DNA of 64,000 nucleotides. Source: an uncultured Sphingomonadaceae bacterium. GTDB lineage: Bacteria > Pseudomonadota > Alphaproteobacteria > Sphingomonadales > Sphingomonadaceae. The stretch spans positions 124,001 through 188,000 of the forward strand of contig CANLSQ010000001.1 of NCBI GenBank assembly GCA_947493955.1, written 5' to 3'. The position numbers and the translations under genes are program-made. Numbering within the stretch: position 1 is the stretch's first letter; each line of letters starts with the position of its first letter. Below, in pieces: positions 27,531-36,499 of this stretch. The notes under the pieces are model-generated. The model saw only the letters and a list, made by a program, of their open reading frames with translations. It was not told the DNA's origin and made no database searches.

Positions 27531-27923
27531 ATGAAAATTGGAGCACTGGCAAAGGCGACGGACACAAAGGTTGAAACCGTCCGTTATTATGAGAAAATCG
27601 GCCTCTTACCACCCCCTGCACGAACAACTTCCAATTACCGGGACTACGGAAGCGATCATCTCGCAAGGCTTTCATTCATCCGCCGTGCCCGAAATCTTGG
27701 CTTTAGCCTGAAGGCACTTCGCGAACTGCTAGAGCTGTCGGATAATAAGGATCAATCGTGCGATGCCGTTGACGATATTGCGAGCAGACACCTTGCTGAA
27801 ATTGATCAAAAAATTGATGACCTGACAACGCTACGTTCCGAGTTAGGCCGAGTGGTTGGTGCATGTCAGCATGGAACAGTTGGTGAATGCAAAATTATCG
27901 AAACACTGGCACCGCGAATTTGA
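27531..27923 (+). CDS. MerR-family metal-responsive regulator, CadR/PbrR-like
   Basis: 130 residues. The winged-helix domain is N-terminal (MKIGALAKATDTKVETVRYYEKIGLLP, residues 1-27, then NYRDY and RLSFIRRARNLGFSL), followed by the dimerisation helix. Metal-ligand cysteines are in the expected places: Cys in DQSCDAVDD (about 82) and ACQHGTVGEC near 116-125. This resembles CadR/PbrR/ZntR for Cd, Pb or Zn rather than the copper regulator CueR. It diverges from the Czc operon with the dyad operator between them and should activate it. Confidence 0.9.
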   Translation: MKIGALAKATDTKVETVRYYEKIGLLPPPARTTSNYRDYGSDHLARLSFIRRARNLGFSLKALRELLELSDNKDQSCDAVDDIASRHLAEIDQKIDDLTTLRSELGRVVGACQHGTVGECKIIETLAPRI

Positions 27924-28014
27924 GAACGACAGAAGTGCCTCGACTCATCGCGACACAAATCGAATACCATGTGCAATCTTTTTATTTTCAAGTATTAGTT
28001 AGGATGAACCACGA

Positions 28015-28584
28015 TCAGACGCCAACTTTCCGATTGAATTTGGGAACAAAGCGCGGAACGCTCGCAGCATATTTCCGGTAAACATCACCCAATTCCGCCT
28101 CAACCTCACGCTCTTCATGCAGAGCAAGGCGCCAGTACATGACAGTGAGAACAGGGAACATGGCGAGTGTGAGAATTGTAGGCCACTGAACGAGAAAACC
28201 GGCCATGATAAGAATGAAGCCGACATATTGCGGATGCCGAATCCGGGCATAAGGCCCCGAAACTGCCAGCGTCTCGCTACGCTGAGCTTTGTAAAGCACT
28301 CTCCATGCGGCAGATAGCAACGCAAAACCGCCGTCGATCAATAGGAAACTAAGGATGTGAAAGGGTCCGAAATGCGAATTATCTTCCCAACCAAATAGCA
28401 TTTCGAGCAAATGTCCGGAATCATGGGCCAGCCAATCGATATTGGGGTAGTTGCTTTGCAGCCAGCCTGCGAGAAAATAGATAGTCAGTGGGAAGCCATA
28501 CATTTCGGTAAATAGTGCGATTAGAAAGGCGCTGAATGTCTTGACGAAAGTCAAAATAAGAAGGAAATAGGATAGATAATGCAT
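28015..28584 (-). CDS. Membrane methyltransferase of the ICMT/PEMT-like family
   Basis: 189 residues with about five hydrophobic segments. The C-terminal half has the SAM-binding pattern of isoprenylcysteine methyltransferase-like proteins: GPYARIRHPQYVGFIL (about 119-134) and LALHEEREVEAELGDVYRKYAA near 153-173. The substrate is unknown; these proteins are frequent beside metal resistance genes in sphingomonads. Its ATG (28584) and that of the divergent next gene (28579) share the hexamer ATGCAT, so the promoter of each lies inside the other. The stop faces the MerR-type gene. Confidence 0.8.
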   Translation of the reverse strand: MHYLSYFLLILTFVKTFSAFLIALFTEMYGFPLTIYFLAGWLQSNYPNIDWLAHDSGHLLEMLFGWEDNSHFGPFHILSFLLIDGGFALLSAAWRVLYKAQRSETLAVSGPYARIRHPQYVGFILIMAGFLVQWPTILTLAMFPVLTVMYWRLALHEEREVEAELGDVYRKYAASVPRFVPKFNRKVGV

Positions 28585-28938
28585 CCAAGACTAATCCTCG
28601 TTGTTTTGATTTTCACCATGTTCAATCTGGTTGGCCAAGCGGCGGCGAGTCCTTTGAACTGCCTCGGAATGGAAACCGCTTCGGAGATTGATAATGAAAG
28701 TCCTCATTGTGATGAGATGAAAGCCGAGGCAGAGCCTAGCAAGGACTTATCTGGCGAGTGCTGCGCTGGCGATTGCGATGCGATGCTACAATGCTCGGCC
28801 ATATCCGCCATCGTTATCAAAGGAACATCACAAGCTGATCCTCAGCACAGGATTTCGTTGCATATTTCTGGTCCCTCAGTGATTGAACCAGATGGGTTGA
28901 TAACCGTGCCCGAGATGAGACCTCCCATTACCACCTGA
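28579..28938 (+). CDS. Cys-rich exported protein preceding the Cus operon
   Basis: 119 residues with a signal peptide (hydrophobic LILVVLIFTMFNLVGQ, cleavage near AAAS). The mature part has a cysteine group ECCAGDCDAMLQCSA near 62-76 plus earlier single Cys residues, which suits binding of Cu(I), and Pro-rich ends. AGGAAATAGG lies upstream of the ATG. It is followed by the cusC-cusB-cusA operon after 156 bases. A role in copper binding or sensing at the envelope is inference; no named family is assigned. Confidence 0.65.
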   Translation: MHPRLILVVLIFTMFNLVGQAAASPLNCLGMETASEIDNESPHCDEMKAEAEPSKDLSGECCAGDCDAMLQCSAISAIVIKGTSQADPQHRISLHISGPSVIEPDGLITVPEMRPPITT

Positions 28939-29094
28939 CAGTTTTGGTGCGCAGTTCCTGCGCGGCCTTTGACTTTGCTTTGAACTGCAAGGGCTGATGC
29001 TCTGGCGGCGGCTTCCAACCGTACTGATCAACGCTTCATGTTTATCCAAAGTCATTCAACGCAATGAAACCGCCAGCCAGATTTCCGGCGGGGT

Positions 29095-30399
29095 GTGAAT
29101 ATCATACGAGTATGTATAATGACCATTAAGCGACCTTTAAGCTGCCAAAAACGGCACTATTTCTATTCAGCGTTCTTGTGTCTGGCTATGATGGGACTGG
29201 CCGCCTCGCCAATCTATGCTCGGCCTGTGACATTTTCAGAGGCCGTTGATCTGGCAGAAGAAAATGCGCCCGGCATTCAGGCAAGAGGATTGCAGATAGA
29301 AGCAGCGCAAAGCGAAGCTATTGCAGCTGATCAACTACCTGACCCTAGACTGAGCGTCGATCTTCTCGACACACGGATAGCAGGACCGTTCGAATTTTCA
29401 CCGCGGCCAGGTCGTAACGGATTTCCGCGGCAAAGAATTGGCATCAGTCAGGATGTGCCGAGCATCGCAAAGCGCAGAGCCCGCGCAGAGCAGGCCTCGG
29501 CTGATGTTGTAGCGGCAGAAGCCGGGAAAAAGGATGAGATCCAAAATGTCCGTCTCTATTCTGCTCTTGCATGGGTCGATCTTTACTATGCTCACCGGCG
29601 GCTCCATATTCTCAAGATTTTGCAGGATAGCCTCGATGATTTGACGAACACCGTCGCATCGCGCCTTGAATCGGGATATACGCGGCCTGCGCAAGCATTT
29701 GATCCAGAGCGCCTTTCGGCTGAACTGGCCGACCGGCGCGCAAAGCGTGAGGCTGATGTCGAAATCGCCAAAGCCACGCTTTCGCGATGGATCAGGATCG
29801 AAAACCCCGAAATTTCTGGAAAGGCCCCAGAATTTGAATTGGACCGTGAAGCGCTGCTTACGAGCTTAGAGTTGCTGCCGCTGATTCAAATTCGCGAAGC
29901 TAGGGTGAAGCGCGCCGAGGCCGATGTTGATCTTGCTCGCGCAGGTAAAAAAGTCGATTATAGCTTTAACGCGTCTTATGCACATCGGCGACCAGAATAT
30001 GGCGAGTATGTTTCTGTAGGTGTCACGATAGATTTGCCGATATTTGCAAAGAAAAGGCAAAATCCGCGCATCGCGGCCAGTATGCTGAAATCCGAAGCTG
30101 AGCGGCTGAGACTGGAAGATTTGCGGCGTCAACTGATTGCTGAACTCCAGTCTGATTTGGCATCCAACCGTGCCTACAAAGAAAATTGGTTGCGCTCCCA
30201 AAATACACTTTTACCGCTCGCCAAAAAACAGGCTGAGATGGACCGGATCAGCTACGCGGCGGGTCGGATAGATCTTGATACTGCACTCAATGCAGCCGTT
30301 GCCTTTGCGGAAGCTGAAATCGACTTATTGGACCGGGAGAGAACTTTTGTTCGCGATACGGTTCGCATTAAATTCACTTATGATCGGAATTTGCCATGA
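29095..30399 (+). CDS. cusC: Outer-membrane efflux channel, TolC family, CusC type
   Basis: 434 residues from GTG 29095 (GGCGGGG upstream) or 426 from ATG 29119. A signal sequence is followed by two outer-membrane-efflux repeats: VTFSEAVDLAEENAPGIQ near the N terminus, LPDPRLSVDLLD near 82-93, then DEIQNVRLYSALAWVDLYYAHRRL and a second repeat. It is the first gene of a three-gene operon; the stop overlaps the adaptor start in ATGA. It should provide the outer-membrane duct of a copper/silver pump. Confidence 0.9.
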   Translation: MNIIRVCIMTIKRPLSCQKRHYFYSAFLCLAMMGLAASPIYARPVTFSEAVDLAEENAPGIQARGLQIEAAQSEAIAADQLPDPRLSVDLLDTRIAGPFEFSPRPGRNGFPRQRIGISQDVPSIAKRRARAEQASADVVAAEAGKKDEIQNVRLYSALAWVDLYYAHRRLHILKILQDSLDDLTNTVASRLESGYTRPAQAFDPERLSAELADRRAKREADVEIAKATLSRWIRIENPEISGKAPEFELDREALLTSLELLPLIQIREARVKRAEADVDLARAGKKVDYSFNASYAHRRPEYGEYVSVGVTIDLPIFAKKRQNPRIAASMLKSEAERLRLEDLRRQLIAELQSDLASNRAYKENWLRSQNTLLPLAKKQAEMDRISYAAGRIDLDTALNAAVAFAEAEIDLLDRERTFVRDTVRIKFTYDRNLP

Positions 30400-31880
30400 C
30401 ATTTACATCTGCAGAGAAGGCGCGTTGGGGCGCGGTTGTTCTTGTTGCTATAGTTCTCGCTGGCGGTGGCGGCTACTGGCTGGGCACCAGCGGTTCCAGC
30501 AGCGCTGGGCATGAACAGGTGGCCGAAGGTGAGAGTGATATTCTCTATTATTACGACCCCATGTTTCCCAATCAACAATTCGACAAACCGGGAAAGTCTC
30601 CGTTCATGGACATGCAGCTGGTGCCCAAATATGCAGGCGAAGAAGAGGGCGGCGGAGAGCCCGGCGTTTCCATAGATCCGGCAATTGCCCAAAATCTGGG
30701 TATTCGCAGCGCAGAAGCCAAAATGGGCAGGATTGAATCCAGTCTGAGCGTTACCGGGACCATTGAATTTAACGAACGGGACATCGCGATTGTAGAGGCG
30801 AGGTCTGGCGGATTTGTTGAAAGAACGTATCGCCGTGCGCCAAGCGACGTGGTTCCGGCAGGCGCGCCGCTTGCAGATATCCTGGTGCCCGATTGGGGCG
30901 GTGCACAGGCTGAATATATTGCTCTTGCCCGCAGCGGAAACACCGAATTTGCCAATGCCGCTAAGGCAAGAATGCGCCTCCTGGGCATGCCTGACAGTTT
31001 GATCCGAAAGGTAGCCCGTACGGGCAGGCCGCAAAGCATTTATACGGTTACAACGCCCGTAAGCGGCGTTGTTGAGCGTCTCGATGTCCGTCAGGGCATG
31101 ACCTTGGTTGAGGGGCAACCCTTGGCGCAGATTAACGGACTTGGAACCGTGTGGCTTGATGCCGCCATTCCAGAAGCCAGAGCGCCAGAGATCCGGGTTG
31201 GGCAATCAGTAATCGCCAAGCTGCAAAGTTTCCCTGGCGTGGATTTCGGAGGCAAGGTCATTGCGATTTTACCGACAGCAGAAACTGGCAGCCGAACGCT
31301 GACTGCACGTATTGAGCTTGCGAACAAGGGCGGAAAGCTGAGACCGGGCATGTTCGCAGCAGTTGATTTTGGAAGTATCGGCAGCCCGGCCATTCTGGTC
31401 CCTAGTGAGGCTATCATAGACACCGGCACACGAACGTTGGTCATGTTGTCCAGCGATAAAGGCAGATACCGCCCGGCTGAAGTCAGAATTGGCCGGGAAG
31501 GGGGCGGACAAACAGAGATACTCACAGGCCTCTCGCCGGGTGAAAAAGTGATCGTTTCAGGCCAGTTCCTTGTGGATTCCGAGGCTAACTTGTCTGGCAT
31601 CGACGTTCGTCCAATCCAGGGCGAGGCAAAGCCTGCTCCGAAAGACGTGGGAACGCACAAAGCCTCGGGACGGATAGAAGCTATAAAAAAGGACGCCATT
31701 ACCCTCACGCATGGTCCCATCACATCACTGAACATGCCCGGCATGACTATGGACTTCAAGCTCGCAAAACCGGGTCTGGTTCGTGGGTTTAAGAAGGGCG
31801 ATGAAGTAACCATCGATTTTCAAAAGAAGGGAATGGCATTTACGGTTACCGGAATTAGCCGGAAAAAGGCTGCCAAATGA
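30396..31880 (+). CDS. cusB: RND adaptor CusB with heavy-metal-binding N terminus and fused CusF domain
   Basis: 494 residues. An N-terminal anchor (about 8-28) is followed by a heavy-metal-binding segment with DPMFPN and PFMDMQLVP (about 52-78), whose Met residues would bind Cu(I). The membrane-fusion core spans about 90-400. A C-terminal CusF-like domain (about 420-490) shows [18 protein letters not shown] and NMPGMTMDF, the latter holding the copper-binding Met pair. In enteric bacteria CusF is a separate chaperone; here it is fused, a known variant. Overlaps both neighbours in ATGA. Confidence 0.93.
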   Translation: MTFTSAEKARWGAVVLVAIVLAGGGGYWLGTSGSSSAGHEQVAEGESDILYYYDPMFPNQQFDKPGKSPFMDMQLVPKYAGEEEGGGEPGVSIDPAIAQNLGIRSAEAKMGRIESSLSVTGTIEFNERDIAIVEARSGGFVERTYRRAPSDVVPAGAPLADILVPDWGGAQAEYIALARSGNTEFANAAKARMRLLGMPDSLIRKVARTGRPQSIYTVTTPVSGVVERLDVRQGMTLVEGQPLAQINGLGTVWLDAAIPEARAPEIRVGQSVIAKLQSFPGVDFGGKVIAILPTAETGSRTLTARIELANKGGKLRPGMFAAVDFGSIGSPAILVPSEAIIDTGTRTLVMLSSDKGRYRPAEVRIGREGGGQTEILTGLSPGEKVIVSGQFLVDSEANLSGIDVRPIQGEAKPAPKDVGTHKASGRIEAIKKDAITLTHGPITSLNMPGMTMDFKLAKPGLVRGFKKGDEVTIDFQKKGMAFTVTGISRKKAAK

Positions 31881-34800
31881 TCGAAACAGTCATCCGCGCG
31901 AGCGTCGGCGCTCGCATGCTTGTATTGCTCTTGGTCGGCGCTGTTCTGGCAGGCGGTCTCTGGGCTGTACGGACCACGCCTGTCGATGCGCTCCCTGATC
32001 TTTCCGATGTCCAGGTCATTATCCGAACCGCTTATCCGGGTCAGGCACCTCAGATCGTTGAAAACCAGGTCACCTATCCGTTGGCAACAACAATGCTCTC
32101 CGTTCCCGGATCAAGGGCTGTGCGCGGGTATTCCTTCAACGGTGACAGCTATGTCTATGTTCTGTTTGATGATGACACGGATCTATATTGGGCGCGTTCC
32201 CGGGTGCTCGAATATCTGAGCCAAGTGCAAGGAGATTTGCCGGAAGGAGTCGTGCCCTCGCTTGGACCCGATGCAACTGGTGTGGGCTGGGTTTATGAAT
32301 ATGCGCTTGTCGACAGGACAGGCAGAAATGATCTATCTCAGCTTCGCAGCCTTCAGGACTGGTTCCTGCGCTATGAGTTGCAGACAATCCCGGGAGTAGC
32401 AGAAGTTGCGTCCATTGGCGGCATGGTCAAACAATATCAAGTTGTGCTTGATCCCGATAAAATGGTGTCTCTGGGTATTGACCAGGATACCGCCATAAAG
32501 GCGATTAAAAACGCCAATATGGAAGTGGGCGGTTCTGTTGTCGAACTGGCGGAGCGAGAATATATCGTCCGGGCCACTGGCTACCTAGAAAACCTTGAGG
32601 ATTTTCGGTCTATTCCTCTGAGAACAGAAATAGGCGGTGTGCCGGTCACTTTGGGCGATATCGCGCGTGTACAAATTGGCCCGGAGATAAGGCGCGGCAT
32701 TGCCGAACTAAATGGTGAAGGCGAAGTGGCAGGCGGCGTTATCATTTTGCGCTCCGGAAAGAATGCTCGCGAAACGATCAACGCTGTCAAAGAAAAGCTT
32801 GCAACACTGAAGGCAAGTTTGCCTGAGGGCGTCGAAATCGTGACGACCTATGATCGCTCTGAATTAATCAATGAAGCGGTTAATAATTTGTCGATCAAGC
32901 TTGGAGAAGAGTTTATCGTCGTGGCGATCGTTTGCGCTCTATTCCTATGGCACGCCCGATCAGCTTTGGTTGCCGTGCTGACCTTACCTCTCGGTATTTT
33001 GATCGCATTTCTGATTATGCGCTTTCAGGGGATTAATGCGAACATAATGTCTTTAGGCGGGATAGCGATTGCTATCGGGGCAATGGTCGATGCCGCGATT
33101 GTCATGATTGAAAATGCACATAAGCATCTCGAGAGGTGGCGACGCGAAAATCCGGAACGGGAAATGCCAGTGGCCGATCATTGGCAGCTCATCGTCAAAT
33201 CTTCGGTTGAAGTGGGGCCAGCTTTGTTTTTGAGCTTGCTCATCATCACTTTCTCCTTTCTGCCTGTATTTACGCTTGAAGGGCAGGAGGGGCGACTATT
33301 CAAACCCCTCGCTTTCACCAAAACCTATGCCATGGCTGGGGCTGCGATCCTTTCGATCACCTTGATCCCGGTTCTTATTGGTTATTTTATTCGCGGCAAA
33401 ATCCCGTCAGAAAATCAGAATCCGATCAACCGCTTTTTGACCAGAGTTTATCAGCCCGCTTTGGACTGGTCGCTCAAAAGCCCTAAAAAGGTGCTGGTCA
33501 TTGCGGCCCTGATCTTTGCCACCAGCGCTTGGCCGATCAGCCAACTGGGCGGTGAGTTCATGCCGCAAATGGATGAAGGTGATCTGCTCTATATGCCGAA
33601 TGCCCTGCCAGGATTATCCCCTTCCAAAGCAGGAGAATTATTGCAGCAGACAAATAGGATGATCAGGGCTGTGCCCGAAGTCGAGACGGTGTTCGGCAAG
33701 GCCGGGCGCGCAGACACGGCAACTGATCCTGCACCCTTGACTATGTTTGAAACAACCATCCATTTCAAACCGGAATCAGAGTGGCGGCCTGGGATGACCT
33801 CTGAAAAGCTTGTCGAGGAACTCGATAAGGCAGTTCAAGTTCCGGGACTGGCCAATTTTTGGATACCGCCAATTCGTAATCGTATCGAAATGCTTTCAAC
33901 TGGGATCAAAAGTCCCATTGGGATCAAGGTATCCGGAGATGATCTGGATATTATTGACAAGGTTGCACGAGAGATCGAGGGTGAGGCAAAGAAGGTCGAT
34001 GGCGTTAGCTCTGCACTGGCGGAAAGACTGACCGGCGGCAGCTATATCGATGTCAAGATCGACCGAAAAGAGGCCGCTAGATATGGCCTCAATATTTCTG
34101 ACGTTCAATCGATTGTCGCCAGCGCTATTGGAGGGCAGAATGTTGGAGAAACAGTGGAAGGGCTCGCGCGCTATCCGATCAATGTGCGCTATCCTCGCGG
34201 CATCAGAAACAGTTTGGAGGATCTAAGAAACCTGCCAGTTCTCACACCGTCCATGGAACAAATCACCTTAGGCACCGTTGCGGATGTTGAAACCAGCGCA
34301 GGGCCGCCGATGCTCCGCAGTGAAAATGGCCGTCCGTCTACCTGGATCTATATCGATACACGCGGACGCGATCTGGTTTCAGTTGTTGGGGATCTGCAGG
34401 AAGCCATTGACGGTGCGATCGATCTGCCAGCAGGCGTGAGCGTCGCGTATACCGGGCAATTTGAATATCTGGAACGCGCGCAATCGCGGCTCATGGTCGT
34501 GATACCGGCGACCTTGGTTATAATATTCTTTCTGCTCTACCTTACATTCCGACGATTTGATGAGGCTCTGCTGATCATGGTAACATTGCCCTTTGCTTTG
34601 ACGGGTGGGCTTTGGCTGCTCTATTTCATGGGGCTTAATCAGTCGATTGCGACAGCGGTAGGCTTTATCGCTCTTGCTGGCGTATCCGCTGAATTTGGTG
34701 TGGTCATGCTGATCTACCTTAAGCAGGCACTCGCCGACGCCGGAGACAGGCCCAATGCTGAAGAAATCCTGAGGGCTGTGCGTGAGGGGGCTCTGCTCAG

Positions 34801-35014
34801 AGTTCGGCCCAAGGCAATGACCGTTGCCACCATATTGGCAGGCTTATTCCCGATCATAATAGGAACTGGGGCAGGTTCTGAAATCATGCGCCGGATTGCT
34901 GCTCCGATGGTGGGAGGCATGATTAGCGCGCCCTTATTGTCGATGTTTGTTATTCCCGCAGCATATTTATTGTTATGGCAGCGCGAACAAAAAAGGCGGT
35001 TGGATACCGGATGA
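31877..35014 (+). CDS. cusA: Copper/silver efflux RND transporter CusA
   Basis: 1045 residues with the 12-helix RND plan. The helix 4 motif [19 protein letters not shown] (about 408-426) is that of the Cu+/Ag+ branch of HME-RND pumps, unlike the DFG..VDGAV form in the czcA of this window. [20 protein letters not shown] near 565-585 fits the Met-bearing periplasmic cleft of CusA. It exports Cu(I) and Ag(I) from periplasm or cytosol through CusB and CusC. It is the last gene of the operon; a repeat hairpin follows the stop. Confidence 0.94.
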   Translation: MIETVIRASVGARMLVLLLVGAVLAGGLWAVRTTPVDALPDLSDVQVIIRTAYPGQAPQIVENQVTYPLATTMLSVPGSRAVRGYSFNGDSYVYVLFDDDTDLYWARSRVLEYLSQVQGDLPEGVVPSLGPDATGVGWVYEYALVDRTGRNDLSQLRSLQDWFLRYELQTIPGVAEVASIGGMVKQYQVVLDPDKMVSLGIDQDTAIKAIKNANMEVGGSVVELAEREYIVRATGYLENLEDFRSIPLRTEIGGVPVTLGDIARVQIGPEIRRGIAELNGEGEVAGGVIILRSGKNARETINAVKEKLATLKASLPEGVEIVTTYDRSELINEAVNNLSIKLGEEFIVVAIVCALFLWHARSALVAVLTLPLGILIAFLIMRFQGINANIMSLGGIAIAIGAMVDAAIVMIENAHKHLERWRRENPEREMPVADHWQLIVKSSVEVGPALFLSLLIITFSFLPVFTLEGQEGRLFKPLAFTKTYAMAGAAILSITLIPVLIGYFIRGKIPSENQNPINRFLTRVYQPALDWSLKSPKKVLVIAALIFATSAWPISQLGGEFMPQMDEGDLLYMPNALPGLSPSKAGELLQQTNRMIRAVPEVETVFGKAGRADTATDPAPLTMFETTIHFKPESEWRPGMTSEKLVEELDKAVQVPGLANFWIPPIRNRIEMLSTGIKSPIGIKVSGDDLDIIDKVAREIEGEAKKVDGVSSALAERLTGGSYIDVKIDRKEAARYGLNISDVQSIVASAIGGQNVGETVEGLARYPINVRYPRGIRNSLEDLRNLPVLTPSMEQITLGTVADVETSAGPPMLRSENGRPSTWIYIDTRGRDLVSVVGDLQEAIDGAIDLPAGVSVAYTGQFEYLERAQSRLMVVIPATLVIIFFLLYLTFRRFDEALLIMVTLPFALTGGLWLLYFMGLNQSIATAVGFIALAGVSAEFGVVMLIYLKQALADAGDRPNAEEILRAVREGALLRVRPKAMTVATILAGLFPIIIGTGAGSEIMRRIAAPMVGGMISAPLLSMFVIPAAYLLLWQREQKRRLDTG

Positions 35015-35100
35015 AAACCGCCAGATATCTAGCTACACTTTCCAATCTAGGAATTTCTACTTTCGGCCCAATTGCTGTCGTCAAAAACGACCTAAGCTAA

Positions 35101-35123
35101 TGTCCGCTTTCGGGATGAAGCGG
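35101..35123. repeat. Dispersed intergenic repeat with CCGCTT/AAGCGG hairpin
   Basis: TGTCCGCTTTCGGGATGAAGCGG: arms CCGCTT (35104-35109) and AAGCGG (35118-35123) around an 8-base loop. It lies between the ends of two convergent genes and resembles copies at 18320-18390 and 53081-53143. It may act as a weak bidirectional terminator. Confidence 0.45.
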
Positions 35124-35126
35124 CCG

Positions 35127-35330
35127 TTAGTCCAACAGTTCCCCAGCACTAACCTCCAGTGCTTGTGCTAGCTTTTCCACCAGCCTAATGGTCGGGTTAC
35201 GCGCACCTCGCTCCAGATCACTGATGTACGTCCTGTGGATGCCTGCCTCGAACGCCAGCGTCTCCTGAGACCAGGTTTTGGCCTTACGGTGCTTCCTAAT
35301 ATTTTTGGCAAGGCGTTGCTGGATGTCCAC
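35127..35330 (-). CDS. XRE-family helix-turn-helix regulator
   Basis: 67 residues, GTG start. A single HTH_3 domain fills the protein: NIRKHRKAKTWSQETLAFEAGIHRTYISDLERGARNPTI lies at about 10-48, with the recognition helix in HRTYISDLERG. Size and layout are like the C (controller) proteins of restriction-modification systems. It diverges from the nuclease-like gene at 35453, and palindromes lie in the gap. It probably represses or times the expression of that gene. Confidence 0.88.
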   Translation of the reverse strand: MDIQQRLAKNIRKHRKAKTWSQETLAFEAGIHRTYISDLERGARNPTIRLVEKLAQALEVSAGELLD

Positions 35331-35349
35331 AAGCCAGCAATGCGCTGCG

Positions 35350-35379
35350 TGTAGACGATTGATCTACAGACTATCAGTG
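35350..35379. promoter_or_regulatory. Operator-like palindromes between XRE and nuclease genes
   Basis: TGTAGA (35350-35355) and TCTACA (35363-35368) form a perfect inverted repeat with a 7-base spacer. Directly next is GACT-ATC-AGTG (35369-35379), close to the GACT-N3-AGTC boxes bound by controller proteins. The site is in the divergent promoter region, so binding by the XRE protein is the natural guess. Confidence 0.45.
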
Positions 35380-35452
35380 ACAATTTGCTTGACTGAGGGC
35401 GGCTCGGCAAGCGAATGCAATGTCACTTATAAACGAAAGAGAGTACAATTTT

Positions 35453-35974
35453 ATGCCCAAGGCCACAATGCAGAGCCATGCAGCGGCCGACCAAGCCAGC
35501 CTTTCTTCACACACTCTGGAATCCATCATCGAGCACAGATTTCTAGCGGATTGCGGCACGGAGCTTTGGGGCAGGGGGATTCATGATTTCGAGGTATTGC
35601 ATTCAGAATCGGATAATAGCGGATATGACATTGTTATCGAAGCAAATGGAGTGATGCGCCATGTCCAACTCAAAGCTATGCGTAAAGGCGGCACAAGAGC
35701 AAGGATCAATGTCCATCAAGCTCTCGGAAACAAGTCATCCGGCTGCGTAGTCTGGATCATATATGATCCGCAAAACCTCGATATCGAACAATATCTATGG
35801 TTTGGGGGAGAACCCGATCGGCCGCTGCCAGATTTGGGAGATCGAGTGGTCAAACACAGCCGCGCCAACTCAGAGGGATTTAAAGCCATCCGTCCAGCCC
35901 TGCGCAACGTCCCAAAAGGCTGGTTCACTCCGGTTAGCAATATGACCGATCTTGCAAAACTGATGTTCGGATAA
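35453..35974 (+). CDS. PD-(D/E)XK-like nuclease paired with XRE regulator
   Basis: About 173 residues from ATG 35453, preferred for GAGAG nine bases upstream; ATG 35420 would add 11. The core pattern of the PD-(D/E)XK fold is visible: Glu residues in LESIIEHRF, then SGYDIVIE and, about nine residues on, HVQLKA, that is D...QxK. A conserved SSGCVVWIIYDP and the tail RPALRNVPKGWFTPV follow. It recalls a family of hypothetical proteins in alphaproteobacteria that always sits beside a small XRE gene. A restriction-like or DNA-damaging role is inference; no target is known. Confidence 0.7.
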   Translation: MPKATMQSHAAADQASLSSHTLESIIEHRFLADCGTELWGRGIHDFEVLHSESDNSGYDIVIEANGVMRHVQLKAMRKGGTRARINVHQALGNKSSGCVVWIIYDPQNLDIEQYLWFGGEPDRPLPDLGDRVVKHSRANSEGFKAIRPALRNVPKGWFTPVSNMTDLAKLMFG

Positions 35975-35981
35975 AACTGGA

Positions 35982-36383
35982 CTAACTATCGGGCAGATGT
36001 TCACGATACTTGGCCTGATTTTTTTCAGCTTGCTTTGCCCACTCTTCTGGCTCCATCATCCCAGGGACAACAAGAACGCCTTGTCGCTCGGGCTTACCGC
36101 CATTAATTCCAGCCTTCTGAAGCTTTTCTTCAAGCAGTTTCATAGCTCTTAAATCGCCCTGCAAAGCCTTTCTGTCGAGTACCCGAAGCCATAACTCCAG
36201 CTTGGTCATTTCTTTGCCGTTTACGATATTGGTTTCGGCAGAAATCTTTCTTAGGATATCTGCCTCGGATGGGTTTGCAGGTTTTTGTTTGGGCGGCCGG
36301 CCACGGGGGTTACCGCTGCGCCCTTTCTTGAATTGATGTTCTTTGGGCGGCTTGCGATAGCCCACCTTCGACGGATCATTCAT
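35982..36383 (-). CDS. DUF5681 protein of the methyltransferase module
   Basis: 133 residues from ATG 36383, with AGGA upstream. The N terminus GYRKPPKEHQFKKGRSGNPRGRPPK, within residues 8-32, is the DUF5681 signature, basic and Pro/Gly-rich, and probably binds nucleic acid. The rest is helical. The family is typical of prophages and islands, where it sits near ParB-methyltransferase genes and terminase genes; no terminase is here. It lies 116 bases after the methyltransferase stop. Function unknown. Confidence 0.82.
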   Translation of the reverse strand: MNDPSKVGYRKPPKEHQFKKGRSGNPRGRPPKQKPANPSEADILRKISAETNIVNGKEMTKLELWLRVLDRKALQGDLRAMKLLEEKLQKAGINGGKPERQGVLVVPGMMEPEEWAKQAEKNQAKYREHLPDS

Positions 36384-36499
36384 AGTCGTTCCTTTCGATT
36401 ATTATCGCTGTTCTAACCAATCGCATTGCAAGAGACTGTCACATAAAAGGCGTGAGCATTGTTGTGAGAATGATGGCGCCCAAGTCTCGTCTGGCCGGA

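Noticed and set aside
30552-30630. Heavy-metal-binding domain of CusB seemingly lacking its Cys residues
   Set aside because: The YDPMFPN...PFMDMQLVP form is a common Met-based variant in CusB proteins, not a defect.
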